A DNA stretch of 60,872 bases from Candidatus Poribacteria bacterium (GTDB lineage Bacteria; Poribacteria; WGA-4E; WGA-3G). Of this stretch, positions 43,814-51,387 are shown in pieces. How positions within the stretch are numbered: position 1 is the first letter of the stretch; every line of letters begins with the position of its first letter. Made by a program: the position numbers and the translations under genes. Below the pieces are notes generated by a model. It saw only the letters and a list, made by a program, of their open reading frames with translations, made no database searches and had not been told where the DNA came from. Where the stretch lies: positions 1 to 60,872 of the forward strand of contig JAJEIE010000036.1 of assembly GCA_022827625.1 (NCBI GenBank). The letters run 5' to 3'.

Positions 43814-44509
43814 ATGTCAGATGTCAGATTGGCGTGTCCAGAGGATGCGCAAGCAATTCACTTAATATTACAAGAAGCATGGGGAGATTCGCTTCTTTTT
43901 GATGTGTTCACGGCTCACATTTCATCGCCTGAGCATCAAGTTTTTGTTGCCGTTGCAGCTGGGGAAGTGGTCGGTTTCCTTTCCGCGTTTTTGATACCCA
44001 GCCCAGTCCCTCGATGGGAAATAGATCTTGTTGTTGTTTGTGCTACGAGTAGAGGTAAAGGTATTGGGACTTCTCTGATTGAGGAAGCGTTGGTGTACGG
44101 TTCTCATCTGGGAGCACGTTGGGCTAAGGCATCCATCCGCGTTGATAATTATGCAAGTCAGCGTGCATTTTCCAAGGTAGGCTTTACGACGGACGCTCAG
44201 GTGGGTAACGTCTTCGTTTGGGATCCTTTGGCTTGCAAGTCAACCACGAACGTGCCAGAGACTGTCCATTTTATACCTGTGGATACATTAACCTATCGTG
44301 GGTTGTGGATTGAAGGGTTTAGTGAGTCTCAATTATCTGAGAAAGAGCAGCACGATGTGATTCGCGCGGCTCGAAATTCTATTTTTCATGAGGACCGCGT
44401 AAGTACTGGAGTGTTTATCCCAGATAGCCTTAAACAGACAATTGCGCCTGATCTATTAACCGCTGCCACTGATTATGGCCAATATCACCGATGGGAATAT
44501 GCGTTGTAG
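43814..44509 (+). CDS. GNAT N-acetyltransferase
   Basis: 231 residues from ATG 43814, preferred over an in-frame ATG at 43772 because the conserved GNAT opening (SDVRLACPEDAQAI) starts here. Acetyl-CoA loop CATSRGKGIGTSLIEEAL (about residues 75-92) and ASQRAFSKVGFTTDA. The C-terminal about 85 residues extend beyond the GNAT core with no recognised domain. The upstream gap after the sigma gene holds only a short GC-rich hairpin region (43710-43770). Confidence 0.82.
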   Translation: MSDVRLACPEDAQAIHLILQEAWGDSLLFDVFTAHISSPEHQVFVAVAAGEVVGFLSAFLIPSPVPRWEIDLVVVCATSRGKGIGTSLIEEALVYGSHLGARWAKASIRVDNYASQRAFSKVGFTTDAQVGNVFVWDPLACKSTTNVPETVHFIPVDTLTYRGLWIEGFSESQLSEKEQHDVIRAARNSIFHEDRVSTGVFIPDSLKQTIAPDLLTAATDYGQYHRWEYAL

Positions 44510-44524
44510 GATGGCGAAAAAGAG

Positions 44525-44860
44525 ATGGATCTCAGATACCTGATGAGTAGGTTTATCGGTTGGGAATATAGCCCGAAAAGCCACTTCTTCTTGGCTTATA
44601 ATGAGAGGTCGGGGAATCTTGACGAAACAGCTTCGGTTAGAAAATTAGGGCATCGTCGCGAAAGTTTCTTATCGGTGGGCTCTAACACTTTATATTGGAA
44701 CAGATCAGAGTGGCATACTTCAGAAACCATCTCTTTTGACAAGAATGAAATTTCAGCAGTCGATATTATTCAAAAAGTCTTGGACCGTCTTCATCCGCGC
44801 AACATAAAAATTGAAGAACCGACGATTGAAACTGTTGTAAAAGAGATATACAACAAATGA
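44525..44860 (+). CDS. Hypothetical protein
   Basis: 111 residues from ATG 44525; the SD is indistinct. Composition is mixed with no signal peptide, membrane helix or recognisable motif; the C-terminal half (DIIQKVLDRLHPRNIKIEEPTIE) looks helical. It follows the GNAT by 15 bases and is likely co-transcribed. No function can be assigned. Confidence 0.5.
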   Translation: MDLRYLMSRFIGWEYSPKSHFFLAYNERSGNLDETASVRKLGHRRESFLSVGSNTLYWNRSEWHTSETISFDKNEISAVDIIQKVLDRLHPRNIKIEEPTIETVVKEIYNK

Positions 44861-44916
44861 AATGATTTTTTGCTCAACTTTTTTGAAATATGTTATTCTT
44901 TTTATACGGGGTTGTG

Positions 44917-44954
44917 GAGCGGGAAGGTTAAAAGGGTTGCTTCCTCGTTCCCAC
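44917..44954. terminator. Imperfect hairpin before the VOC gene
   Basis: GTGGAGCGGGAAG and CTTCCTCGTTCCCAC are imperfectly complementary around a GTTAAAAGGGTTG loop. It could terminate the upstream pair. No U-tract follows. Confidence 0.35.
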
Positions 44955-44990
44955 ATTATTATCTAAAGCAATACCTTGGGCAGGTGATAT

Positions 44991-45362
44991 ATGAAAAGTA
45001 AACTTTACACAATGCTAATGCCAATTTTGAAAGTAAAAGACTTAGATGCTGAAGTAGAATTTTATCGGTTGTTAGGGTTTGAACTCTCTTACAACGGGGA
45101 GGACTTCAAGGCAATAAAGTATGCGGAGAACATCGAGTTTGGTCTTGGTGGCAAAGCGGATTTCAACGTTGAACATATATCTCCATACTTTACGTGGCAA
45201 ATTGCTGTAAACAGTGTCCAAGCAGTTTTAGATATTTGCCGTGAGAAGGATTTTGAAGTGGTGCAGGATCTAAAGAAGTACACCTACGGTTTTGGTGATG
45301 TCTGGACAATTATAGTGAAGTCCCCTAATGGATATGATGTTGTTTTTGAGGGTGATTTGTAG
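44991..45362 (+). CDS. Glyoxalase/bleomycin-resistance (VOC) family protein
   Basis: 123 residues with one VOC fold: MPILKVKDLDAEVEFYRLLGFELSY and ISPYFTWQIAVNSVQAVLDICREKDFEV and a final VKSPNGYDVVFEG. The beta-alpha-beta-beta-beta pattern is clear. Such proteins bind metal or small ligands as dimers. The AGGTGATAT upstream sequence supports ATG. Substrate unknown; metal-ligand residues cannot be assigned with confidence. Confidence 0.78.
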   Translation: MKSKLYTMLMPILKVKDLDAEVEFYRLLGFELSYNGEDFKAIKYAENIEFGLGGKADFNVEHISPYFTWQIAVNSVQAVLDICREKDFEVVQDLKKYTYGFGDVWTIIVKSPNGYDVVFEGDL

Positions 45363-45448
45363 ATAAAACAAAAATACTTTTACCACGAACATCTGACAGA
45401 TTACGCTGAATTGAAAGTTTTACGCGTGCGCAAACATAGGAGTTAGAA

Positions 45449-45517
45449 ATGAAAAAAATAATCATCGTTGTCCAATATGACTTCCTGCACAAAGGTAAAT
45501 TCCATGTCAAATACTGA
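45449..45517 (+). CDS. Possible 22-codon upstream ORF overlapping the methyltransferase start
   Basis: ATG at 45449 with AGGAGTTAGAA directly upstream, encoding KKIIIVVQYDFLHKGKFHV-type residues and ending TGA at 45515, which overlaps the next gene's start region (ATG 45504). Such overlap could couple translation. It may also be a degraded gene start. The gap 45363-45503 contains nothing else. Confidence 0.3.
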   Translation: MKKIIIVVQYDFLHKGKFHVKY

Positions 45518-46259
45518 ACTCAAAACTACGTTCAATACCGCTGCAATCCTCTATGAAGAGGTCCGTCCCGGATACCCTGAGGAATTAATCTCAGATGTTG
45601 TAGACCTCTCTGGCATTGAAAATCATAGCAGAATCCTTGAGATTGGATGTGGGACAGGAAAAGCGACCCGTTCTTTTGCAGAGCGCGGATATGAAATGGT
45701 CTGTCTGGACATCGGGGCCGACCTAATCGCTGTTGCGAGAGAAAGATTAAAGAAATTTCCAAATGTTGCGTTCGGGACAGAAGCATTTGAGGCGTGGGAA
45801 TCAGAAAACAAATTTAATCTGATTATCTCTGCGACTGCTTTTCACTGGGTGGACCCAAAAGTACGATACCTTAAGGCATCCGAGGTGCTTGAATCAGATG
45901 GGTTCCTTGCTGTTTTTTCCAACCAGCATGTCAGGAAGGATGAGGGATTCTTTGCGGAAAGCCAAAGCCTCTATGATAAATACTACTCCCCGCTGACGGA
46001 GAACCGCCCTACACACGCCACAAACTTTCCCGGCGTGGAAGTCTTTCAGGAACCAATTAAGCGCGTCTATCCATGGACGCAAACGTATTCATCAGAGCAG
46101 TACATCAAACTTTTGAGTACTTATTCAGGACACATCGCCTTGCCTGACAAAAATAGAGGTCTTCTATTTGACGGAATTGTTAATCTCATTGAGACAAAAT
46201 ACGATGGTCAGATAACCAAACACTATCAGGCTGTTCTCGACCTTCGGCAAACAAAATGA
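45504..46259 (+). CDS. Class I SAM-dependent methyltransferase
   Basis: 251 residues from ATG 45504 (AAAGG upstream). It opens LKTTFNTAAILYEEVRPGYPEELI, followed by SAM motif I LEIGCGTGKATRSFAERG (about residues 46-63) and acidic motif II MVCLDIGADLIAVA. Motif IV is FNLIISATAFHWVDP, typical of methyltransferase_11-type enzymes. Cytoplasmic; the target is unknown. The next gene starts 12 bases after its stop, indicating co-transcription. Confidence 0.9.
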   Translation: MSNTELKTTFNTAAILYEEVRPGYPEELISDVVDLSGIENHSRILEIGCGTGKATRSFAERGYEMVCLDIGADLIAVARERLKKFPNVAFGTEAFEAWESENKFNLIISATAFHWVDPKVRYLKASEVLESDGFLAVFSNQHVRKDEGFFAESQSLYDKYYSPLTENRPTHATNFPGVEVFQEPIKRVYPWTQTYSSEQYIKLLSTYSGHIALPDKNRGLLFDGIVNLIETKYDGQITKHYQAVLDLRQTK

Positions 46260-46271
46260 AAGGGGGTAACG

Positions 46272-47348
46272 GTGAAAATCGCAAAGATTGAGACATTCCA
46301 GATTGAAACGCCACGTTACTACGGTCACATATCAGGACATGTTATCGTCAAAGTCTATGTGGACGACGGTCCCATCGGGTTGGGAGAAGCCTCTGACAGC
46401 AGTGCCGAAGATTTAGGTGCGGTCGCCAAACGCTACAACGATTTACTCGTCGGGCGGGATGCTACCCGTATCACGGAAATCAACGAGCTCCTAAGGACAC
46501 AAAATTTCGATAGTACGGTTAGCAATCTGCACCTCGCTTCCGCCATTGATCTCGCTCTCTATGACTTGAACGGTAAGGTTCAGGGCGTACCTGTTTACCA
46601 AATGCTTGGGGGCAAGATACGGGACAGCGTCTATTGTTGCTATCCAATCTTTGGATGGCAAGTGCTCGAAGACTTTGAAAAAACCGCAGGCTATCTGCAA
46701 CGGTTAGTAGATCTCGGACACCATCTCTTCCGCTACTACGTATCCGGTGATAGTGCTTTGGATAATCGGTTCCTGACGGACATGAAGTCGAGGTTTGGCG
46801 AGCAGATTAAACTCAAACAAATCGATTTCTCCGGTCGCTTCAACGATTGGGAGACCGCCTTGCGCTATGCGGATGTGCTTCGACATCACACCCCCTACCA
46901 TTTTGAGCAACCCTCGCAGAGTCTACGGGTATCTGCAGAGTTCACCAAACGTATGGATTTACCTGTGAGCCGACACATCAGCAGTTTAGAACAAGGATAT
47001 GAGGCAGCCGAACGCGGGGCTTGCACGGTTTTCAATGTCGCGTGTGTATCAGGAGGTCCCACCCATATCCGTCGCCTGTTTGCATTGGCAGAGGCAGCGG
47101 GACTCAGGTGTTTAATCGGCACCGATCAGGAGTCAACACTTGGAACAGCGGCGCAAATCCACGTCGGTGTTTCAATGCCCAACCTTACCCTACCGTGCGA
47201 TCCGATGGGACCCGTGCTTTATACCGCATCACCCGCAAAAGAACGCATCCGGGCAGAAGCCAGCCATCTCTATCCACCTGAAGACCCCGGACTCGGTGTC
47301 GAATTGGATGACAACAAGTTGAAAGCGTTGACGGTCGCATCGGCGTAG
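46272..47348 (+). CDS. Enolase-superfamily protein with a degenerate active site
   Basis: 358 residues from GTG 46272 with AAGGGGG upstream. MR/MLE-type capping domain and barrel; SAIDLALYDLNGKVQGVPVYQMLGG marks the barrel start. The usual metal/catalytic set is partly lost. The K-x-K at the end of strand 2 is replaced by HHLFRYYVSG. Metal Asp is kept in LKQIDFSGRF and Glu in YHFEQP. The third acid is replaced in LPVSRHISS, and the strand-6 Lys in VFNVACVSGG. It may act on another ligand or be a non-enzymatic homologue. Confidence 0.8.
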   Translation: MKIAKIETFQIETPRYYGHISGHVIVKVYVDDGPIGLGEASDSSAEDLGAVAKRYNDLLVGRDATRITEINELLRTQNFDSTVSNLHLASAIDLALYDLNGKVQGVPVYQMLGGKIRDSVYCCYPIFGWQVLEDFEKTAGYLQRLVDLGHHLFRYYVSGDSALDNRFLTDMKSRFGEQIKLKQIDFSGRFNDWETALRYADVLRHHTPYHFEQPSQSLRVSAEFTKRMDLPVSRHISSLEQGYEAAERGACTVFNVACVSGGPTHIRRLFALAEAAGLRCLIGTDQESTLGTAAQIHVGVSMPNLTLPCDPMGPVLYTASPAKERIRAEASHLYPPEDPGLGVELDDNKLKALTVASA

Positions 47349-47366
47349 AATTTGGATTTAGGTCGG

Positions 47367-48413
47367 TCATTCCTTCGGGCGTTTATGTTTTTCTCTCCAC
47401 CGTGGGTATTCATCTGTGAGTAACCGGTTGGCCCAGCTACCGTAGTAGGCGTAGCCGGTGCGGCGTTCCTGCCCGATCTCGGAGAACGCGTAGCGAACCA
47501 CCGAATCGCGGTCAAGAAAGATGGGACGGTTACTGCCGATCTCGTAGAAACGCCCCCAGAGCGGTCCCGCGTCGGGATCCACCACGACTCGCCTATCGTC
47601 CTGCCCGTCTGCATCAGTGAACTTCTCTAAGCGGATGCCATAGATTGCGGTACTCCTAAACCATTCAGCTGCCCCCTCGACAGCGGCGATGATCGCCGGT
47701 GTAGGTTCTTCGATTGACATCAGGAAGCGCACGACACCGACGCTTTCAGCACCTGAGATGGAGGGCGGCTCATAGGAACGCGCCCACGCAGGCGCAAGCG
47801 TTTTTTCGTCATGTTGCGCACACCAAGCGGTAAGTTTACCAGCCTGTTTGATCTGCGTGTGTAGGATGCAGTCGATGCCCTGGGTTACAGCAGCTTTCGC
47901 TTTAGTGCGATACCCTGTTTCCAAGAACCCATAGTCTGCAGATTCAGAGATGTCTCGAAGAAGTTCAAGAATTCGCACCATAGCATTGTCATTGAACGTG
48001 ATGTGACGATGATAGCCTTTGCTGAGTGGATAATACTGAGGCCACCCGCCAGTCGGGTATTGTGCTTCAAGGATATGGGAGAGACCTTTGAGAAATGCCT
48101 GTTTATAGCGTTGCTCGTCTGTCGCGCGAAACGCACGGGCAAGGAACCGGAGTTCGCCAGTAGTGGCACTGTTGTCAAACGTTCCGCGTAGATCGTCACT
48201 TTTGCCGTCAAACGGTTCAGAAGCTGTGTCTCGATTCTTGGGCCAACTGCCGTGCAGTGTCTGCCAAGTGAGGACGTTGTCGGCAATGCGGCGGCCCTCT
48301 TCGCCCTGGAACCATTCGGTCGATTGCTTCGCGTATCGGGAAGGAACGGTTGCATCGGAAGATGACAAAAGCAAAAGGCACAAGACACAGACGACAGTAA
48401 GTTGTAATTTCAT
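47367..48413 (-). CDS. Pectate lyase, PelA/PL10-like, secreted
   Basis: 348 residues. The start at 48413 is preferred over the in-frame ATG 12 bases upstream because GGAG sits within the preceding codons and a signal peptide (VCVLCLLLLSSSDA) follows. The catalytic domain is PL10-like: GSWPKNRDTASEPFDGKSDDLRGTFDNSATTGEL and TGGWPQYYPLSKGYHRHITFNDNAM are hallmark segments. It would cleave pectate by beta-elimination outside the cell. Divergent to the ABM gene, with promoters between them. Confidence 0.88.
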   Translation of the reverse strand: MKLQLTVVCVLCLLLLSSSDATVPSRYAKQSTEWFQGEEGRRIADNVLTWQTLHGSWPKNRDTASEPFDGKSDDLRGTFDNSATTGELRFLARAFRATDEQRYKQAFLKGLSHILEAQYPTGGWPQYYPLSKGYHRHITFNDNAMVRILELLRDISESADYGFLETGYRTKAKAAVTQGIDCILHTQIKQAGKLTAWCAQHDEKTLAPAWARSYEPPSISGAESVGVVRFLMSIEEPTPAIIAAVEGAAEWFRSTAIYGIRLEKFTDADGQDDRRVVVDPDAGPLWGRFYEIGSNRPIFLDRDSVVRYAFSEIGQERRTGYAYYGSWANRLLTDEYPRWREKHKRPKE

Positions 48414-48448
48414 CTGTAACTCCATAAAGGTATCCTTACATGCTTAAG

Positions 48449-48492
48449 TTGAACTCGCGTTAATTTATTCTGTTTCTATAACGTGAGTTTAA
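48449..48492. promoter_or_regulatory. Inverted-repeat operator candidate at the pectate lyase promoter
   Basis: TTGAACTCGCGTTA (48449-48462) and TAACGTGAGTTTAA (48479-48492) are imperfect inverted repeats with 12 of 14 positions complementary. They overlap the -10 region of the minus-strand promoter. A similar half-site TTTAACGTGAGTTTAA occurs near 1261-1276. Confidence 0.35.
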
Positions 48493-48520
48493 CAATACTA
48501 TTTTTACCAACTGAGGTCAA
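48492..48520 (-). promoter_or_regulatory. Sigma-70-type promoter for pectate lyase
   Basis: On the minus strand TTGACC (48515-48520), 17-bp spacer, TATTGT (48492-48497). Confidence 0.5.
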
Positions 48521-48551
48521 GTTGAAATGGATTGCTAATAGAGGCATTCAA

Positions 48552-48580
48552 TTGACATCTATTTCCAAGTATGATAGACT
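48552..48580 (+). promoter_or_regulatory. Sigma-70-type promoter for the ABM gene
   Basis: TTGACA (48552-48557), 17-bp spacer, TAGACT (48575-48580) with extended -10 TGA. The core is nearly identical to the promoter at 26322-26350 (TTGACATCTAT ... TGRTAGACTA). Confidence 0.6.
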
Positions 48581-48655
48581 AATGTACCTTCGGTACTATC
48601 ACACCGAAACAGAAAAGAAATCAGACCTGAAAATTCCTTATAGGAGGAAAAAAGC

Positions 48656-48976
48656 ATGTTTGTTATCATCGCTCCCATTCAGATTAAAGAAGGACACAGA
48701 GAAGCATTCATCGAATCGATGATCGACGACGCCAGAGGTTCTGTTGAGAATGAACCCGGTTGTCTGAGATTTGACGTCATTCAGGACGGTGCCGATCCGA
48801 ACCGGATCTGGCTCTACGAAGTTTATACAGACGAGGCGGCGTTCCAAGAGCATCTGAAAGCACCACACTTCATTAAGTGGCGGGATACCGTCAAAGACTG
48901 GTTTGCTGAGAACGACTTTAAAGGCGCAGGCAGCGGAAGTTCCATGATTTATCCCCCAGACGACGATTGGAAGTAA
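48656..48976 (+). CDS. Antibiotic biosynthesis monooxygenase (ABM) domain protein
   Basis: 106 residues with the ABM ferredoxin-like fold: FVIIAPIQIKEGHREAFIESM and NEPGCLRFDVIQDGADPNRIWLYEVYTDEAAFQEHLKAPHF, which is diagnostic. AGGAGG precedes the ATG. Such proteins are usually dimeric monooxygenases or heme/quinone-associated enzymes. It is followed 8 bases later by an ASCH gene, suggesting one transcript. Confidence 0.92.
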   Translation: MFVIIAPIQIKEGHREAFIESMIDDARGSVENEPGCLRFDVIQDGADPNRIWLYEVYTDEAAFQEHLKAPHFIKWRDTVKDWFAENDFKGAGSGSSMIYPPDDDWK

Positions 48977-48983
48977 CGCAATT

Positions 48984-49355
48984 TTGGTAGTTGACGCACT
49001 GTCCATAGTTTCACCATCCGTACAGCGCATCCTTGCCGGGGAGAAGATTGTCGAAATTCGGCGTTGGTTTCCACCAAAGATTCCATTCCTCAATCTCGTG
49101 CTTGTAGAGAATGAGAACTACTTGACCGAAGAAGGACAGGCAGACCCCAACGGATTGGCACGCGCAGTCGTCGACATTATAGGCGTTCACGAATGGACGT
49201 GTGCAGAAGCGGAATCGCAAGGAGTAGACTGGATGCCTAACTATGTCTGTTGGGAATTGTCAAATGTGCGACCTATAGTGCCGCCTATTCCTTGTGTTGC
49301 AAAACGGAAAATCTATAAAATCGACCTAAATGCTCGCTTACCCATTCATCATTAA
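48984..49355 (+). CDS. ASCH-domain-like protein
   Basis: 123 residues, from TTG; start codon uncertain. The ASCH-like signature is present: ALSIVSPSVQRILAGEKIVEIRRW at the N-terminus and VDIIGVHEWTCAEA later. ASCH domains resemble PUA-like RNA-binding folds. It may bind RNA or modified nucleotides. The following methyltransferase frame overlaps its 3' end, but the preferred start there is 56 bases downstream. Function unknown. Confidence 0.72.
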   Translation: MVVDALSIVSPSVQRILAGEKIVEIRRWFPPKIPFLNLVLVENENYLTEEGQADPNGLARAVVDIIGVHEWTCAEAESQGVDWMPNYVCWELSNVRPIVPPIPCVAKRKIYKIDLNARLPIHH

Positions 49356-49410
49356 CCTCCGCTTGATTGTCAAAGTGCCGATTGGCATACCAGAGGGAGT
49401 TACTGAGACG

Positions 49411-50016
49411 ATGCAATTTACTGACGCACTCGTTAAGACGTACGAAAAATACGCGCACGAAAGGGCATCTCACTCTCCTGATGAATTCAAGGTCCAAGAG
49501 CGGTCGGAATTTCTAAAATTCTTGAAGAATGAGGAACGAAAAACGCTCCTTGAAATTGGGTGTGGTCACGGTCAGGATGCACAGTTTTTTCAATCTCAAG
49601 GACTCCAAGTTTTCGCAGTAGACAATACACCGACAATGGTGGAACTCACTACGGAAAAGGGTATCCGTGCGCGAGTCTTGGATTGCTACGATCTCGACGA
49701 AATTGACGAGACTTTTGATGCAATCTATACCATGAATTGTCTCTTACACATACCGAAACGGGATTTCGATCGGGTTTTGCGTCTAATCACTGGCCGACTC
49801 AACGAAAACGGCTTAATGTATCTCGGACTATGGGGAGACCAAGACTTTGAGGGGATCTGGGAAAAAGACAAATATGAACCGAAGCGGTTTTTCTCTTTTT
49901 GGAAAACAGAGGCACTTCTTGAAGTCCTACAACGGTTCTTTAGATTGGAGTACTACCGACGATTAGAGCCTCACGAAGGCAGGATCTTCAACTCTCTAAT
50001 TGTTCGTAAACGATAA
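49411..50016 (+). CDS. Class I SAM-dependent methyltransferase
   Basis: 201 residues from ATG 49411, chosen over the longer 49330 reading because that overlaps the ASCH gene and adds no conserved sequence. SAM motif I LLEIGCGHGQDAQFF, motif II VFAVDNTPTMVEL, motif IV FDAIYTMNCLLHIPK. A later GLWGDQDFEGIWEKDKYEPKRFFSFW segment is family-typical. Cytoplasmic; target unknown. It is followed 11 bases later by a GNAT. Confidence 0.88.
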   Translation: MQFTDALVKTYEKYAHERASHSPDEFKVQERSEFLKFLKNEERKTLLEIGCGHGQDAQFFQSQGLQVFAVDNTPTMVELTTEKGIRARVLDCYDLDEIDETFDAIYTMNCLLHIPKRDFDRVLRLITGRLNENGLMYLGLWGDQDFEGIWEKDKYEPKRFFSFWKTEALLEVLQRFFRLEYYRRLEPHEGRIFNSLIVRKR

Positions 50017-50027
50017 AAGAAATTACT

Positions 50028-50720
50028 ATGACACAATCGTCGCTTCCAGTAGGAAATATCGTCGAACCTATTACGCATGTTGACTTACCTCACAGGACAG
50101 ACTACGCAGGTAAGTTTATTACGTTGTCTCCAGTCGATCCACAAGTCGATGTTACTGAACTCTATGAATGTTCTCACGGTTCACAGACACAGGAGCAGAT
50201 ATGGACCTACATGAGTTACGGTCCTTTTGACAGCAAGCGCAGCATGCAAACGTGGCTTGAGGAAGGTGCTGAATCTGCGGATCCGCTCTTCTTTACCGTC
50301 CATCATCTTGAATCGAAACAACGAATTGGTATGGTAAGTTTCCTAAATATCGTTTCGGATATGCGGCGATTGGAACTCGGACATATATGGTATTCGCCAG
50401 ATTTCCAGAGGTCAAACGTGAACACGGAAGCCATGTATCTCATGCTCTGTGAGGCGTTCGATAGGTTAAAATATCGCCGAGTTGAATGGAAATGCGATTC
50501 TCTAAATGAACGTTCCCGGGCAGCGGCACTGCGTCTCAGTTTTAAGTTTGAGGGTATCTTCAGGCAGCACATAATCGTAAAAGGTCGAAACAGGGATACC
50601 GCTTGGTATTCGATGTTAGATAGTGAATGGACTGCTATTAAGAAGAACATGGAGATGTGGTTGTATCAGAACTCCGATCGGAAGTTGTCTTTGACAGCAC
50701 TCAATACTGGTAAAATTTAA
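50028..50720 (+). CDS. RimJ/RimL-type GNAT N-acetyltransferase
   Basis: 230 residues. The acetyltransferase_3-type pattern is seen: THVDLPHRTDYAGKFITLSPVDP, LELGHIWYSPDFQRSNVNTEAMYLML and NERSRAAALRLSFKFEGIFRQHIIVKGR. The acetyl-CoA loop is atypical because QRSNVN replaces the usual QxxGxG/A. SD weak. It is probably co-transcribed with the methyltransferase and the HigBA-like pair downstream. Confidence 0.88.
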   Translation: MTQSSLPVGNIVEPITHVDLPHRTDYAGKFITLSPVDPQVDVTELYECSHGSQTQEQIWTYMSYGPFDSKRSMQTWLEEGAESADPLFFTVHHLESKQRIGMVSFLNIVSDMRRLELGHIWYSPDFQRSNVNTEAMYLMLCEAFDRLKYRRVEWKCDSLNERSRAAALRLSFKFEGIFRQHIIVKGRNRDTAWYSMLDSEWTAIKKNMEMWLYQNSDRKLSLTALNTGKI

Positions 50721-50748
50721 AGATGAGATATTTGTTAACTTGCTAAAA

Positions 50749-51099
50749 ATGAGAGAAATTAGTTTTTATCGCACGGCAGCCGAGCATTGTCCAGTTGAAG
50801 AATTTTTGGATTCCCTTACTGCAAAGCAGGGTGCTAAAGTCACTTGGACGTTAAGGCTGATTGAAGAATTGGAGTTCATCCCACAACAATACTTCAAGAA
50901 ACTAACTGGCACGGATGACATCTGGGAGATACGTGTTAACGTTGGTAGAAATACATTCAGACTTCTGTCTTTTTTTGATAGTCCAAAATTAGTGGTCCTC
51001 AGTCATGCTTTTGCCAAGAAGACACGGAGAATTCCAAGGTCAGACATTCAGTTAGCAGAAAATAGGAAACAAGATTATTTCAGGAGGAAAAAACGGTGA
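50749..51099 (+). CDS. HigB-like toxin (Gp49/RelE superfamily)
   Basis: 116 residues from ATG 50749, with in-frame TTG 50740 as the alternative start. The Gp49/HigB pattern is ISFYRTAAEHCPVEEFLDSL, LKKLTGTDDIWEIRVNVGRNTFRLLSFF and VVLSHAFAKKTRRIPRSDIQLAENRKQDY. These toxins cleave mRNA on ribosomes. The stop overlaps the start of the antitoxin (GTGA), with AGGAGG inside its 3' end, the normal toxin-first order of HigBA. Confidence 0.87.
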   Translation: MREISFYRTAAEHCPVEEFLDSLTAKQGAKVTWTLRLIEELEFIPQQYFKKLTGTDDIWEIRVNVGRNTFRLLSFFDSPKLVVLSHAFAKKTRRIPRSDIQLAENRKQDYFRRKKR

Positions 51100-51371
51100 G
51101 CGACTTAAAACAGTATGTCGAGAAACGTAAAGCCAGAGACGCTGAATTTGCTAAGGATTACGAAACTGGTTACTTTGAATTCAAAATCGGTGTTCTTCTT
51201 CGGCAAGCTCGTGAAGAGGCTGGTTTAACCCAAGAAGAGGTGGCGCAAAAGTTGAATACCCAAAAATCTGCTATTTCAAAAATGGAAAACCATGCGGAGG
51301 ATGTTAGGTTATCAACTTTGGGGAAGTATGCAGAGGTGCTTGGAAAGAAATTATATTTATCAGTTGGCTAA
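51096..51371 (+). CDS. HigA-like XRE-family antitoxin
   Basis: 91 residues from GTG 51096. Helix-turn-helix: LLRQAREEAGLTQEEVAQKLNTQKSAISKMENHAEDVRLSTLGKYAEVLGKKL (residues about 33-85, XRE-type). It should neutralise the upstream HigB-like toxin and repress the operon. The start is supported by AGGAGGAAAAAACG and overlap with the toxin gene. Confidence 0.9.
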   Translation: MSDLKQYVEKRKARDAEFAKDYETGYFEFKIGVLLRQAREEAGLTQEEVAQKLNTQKSAISKMENHAEDVRLSTLGKYAEVLGKKLYLSVG

Positions 51372-51387
51372 ATAAGGAGGGACATTC

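Noticed and set aside
48984-49411. Methyltransferase starting at 49330 inside the ASCH gene
   Set aside because: The extra N-terminal codons are not conserved in appearance, and ATG 49411 gives a normal family start.
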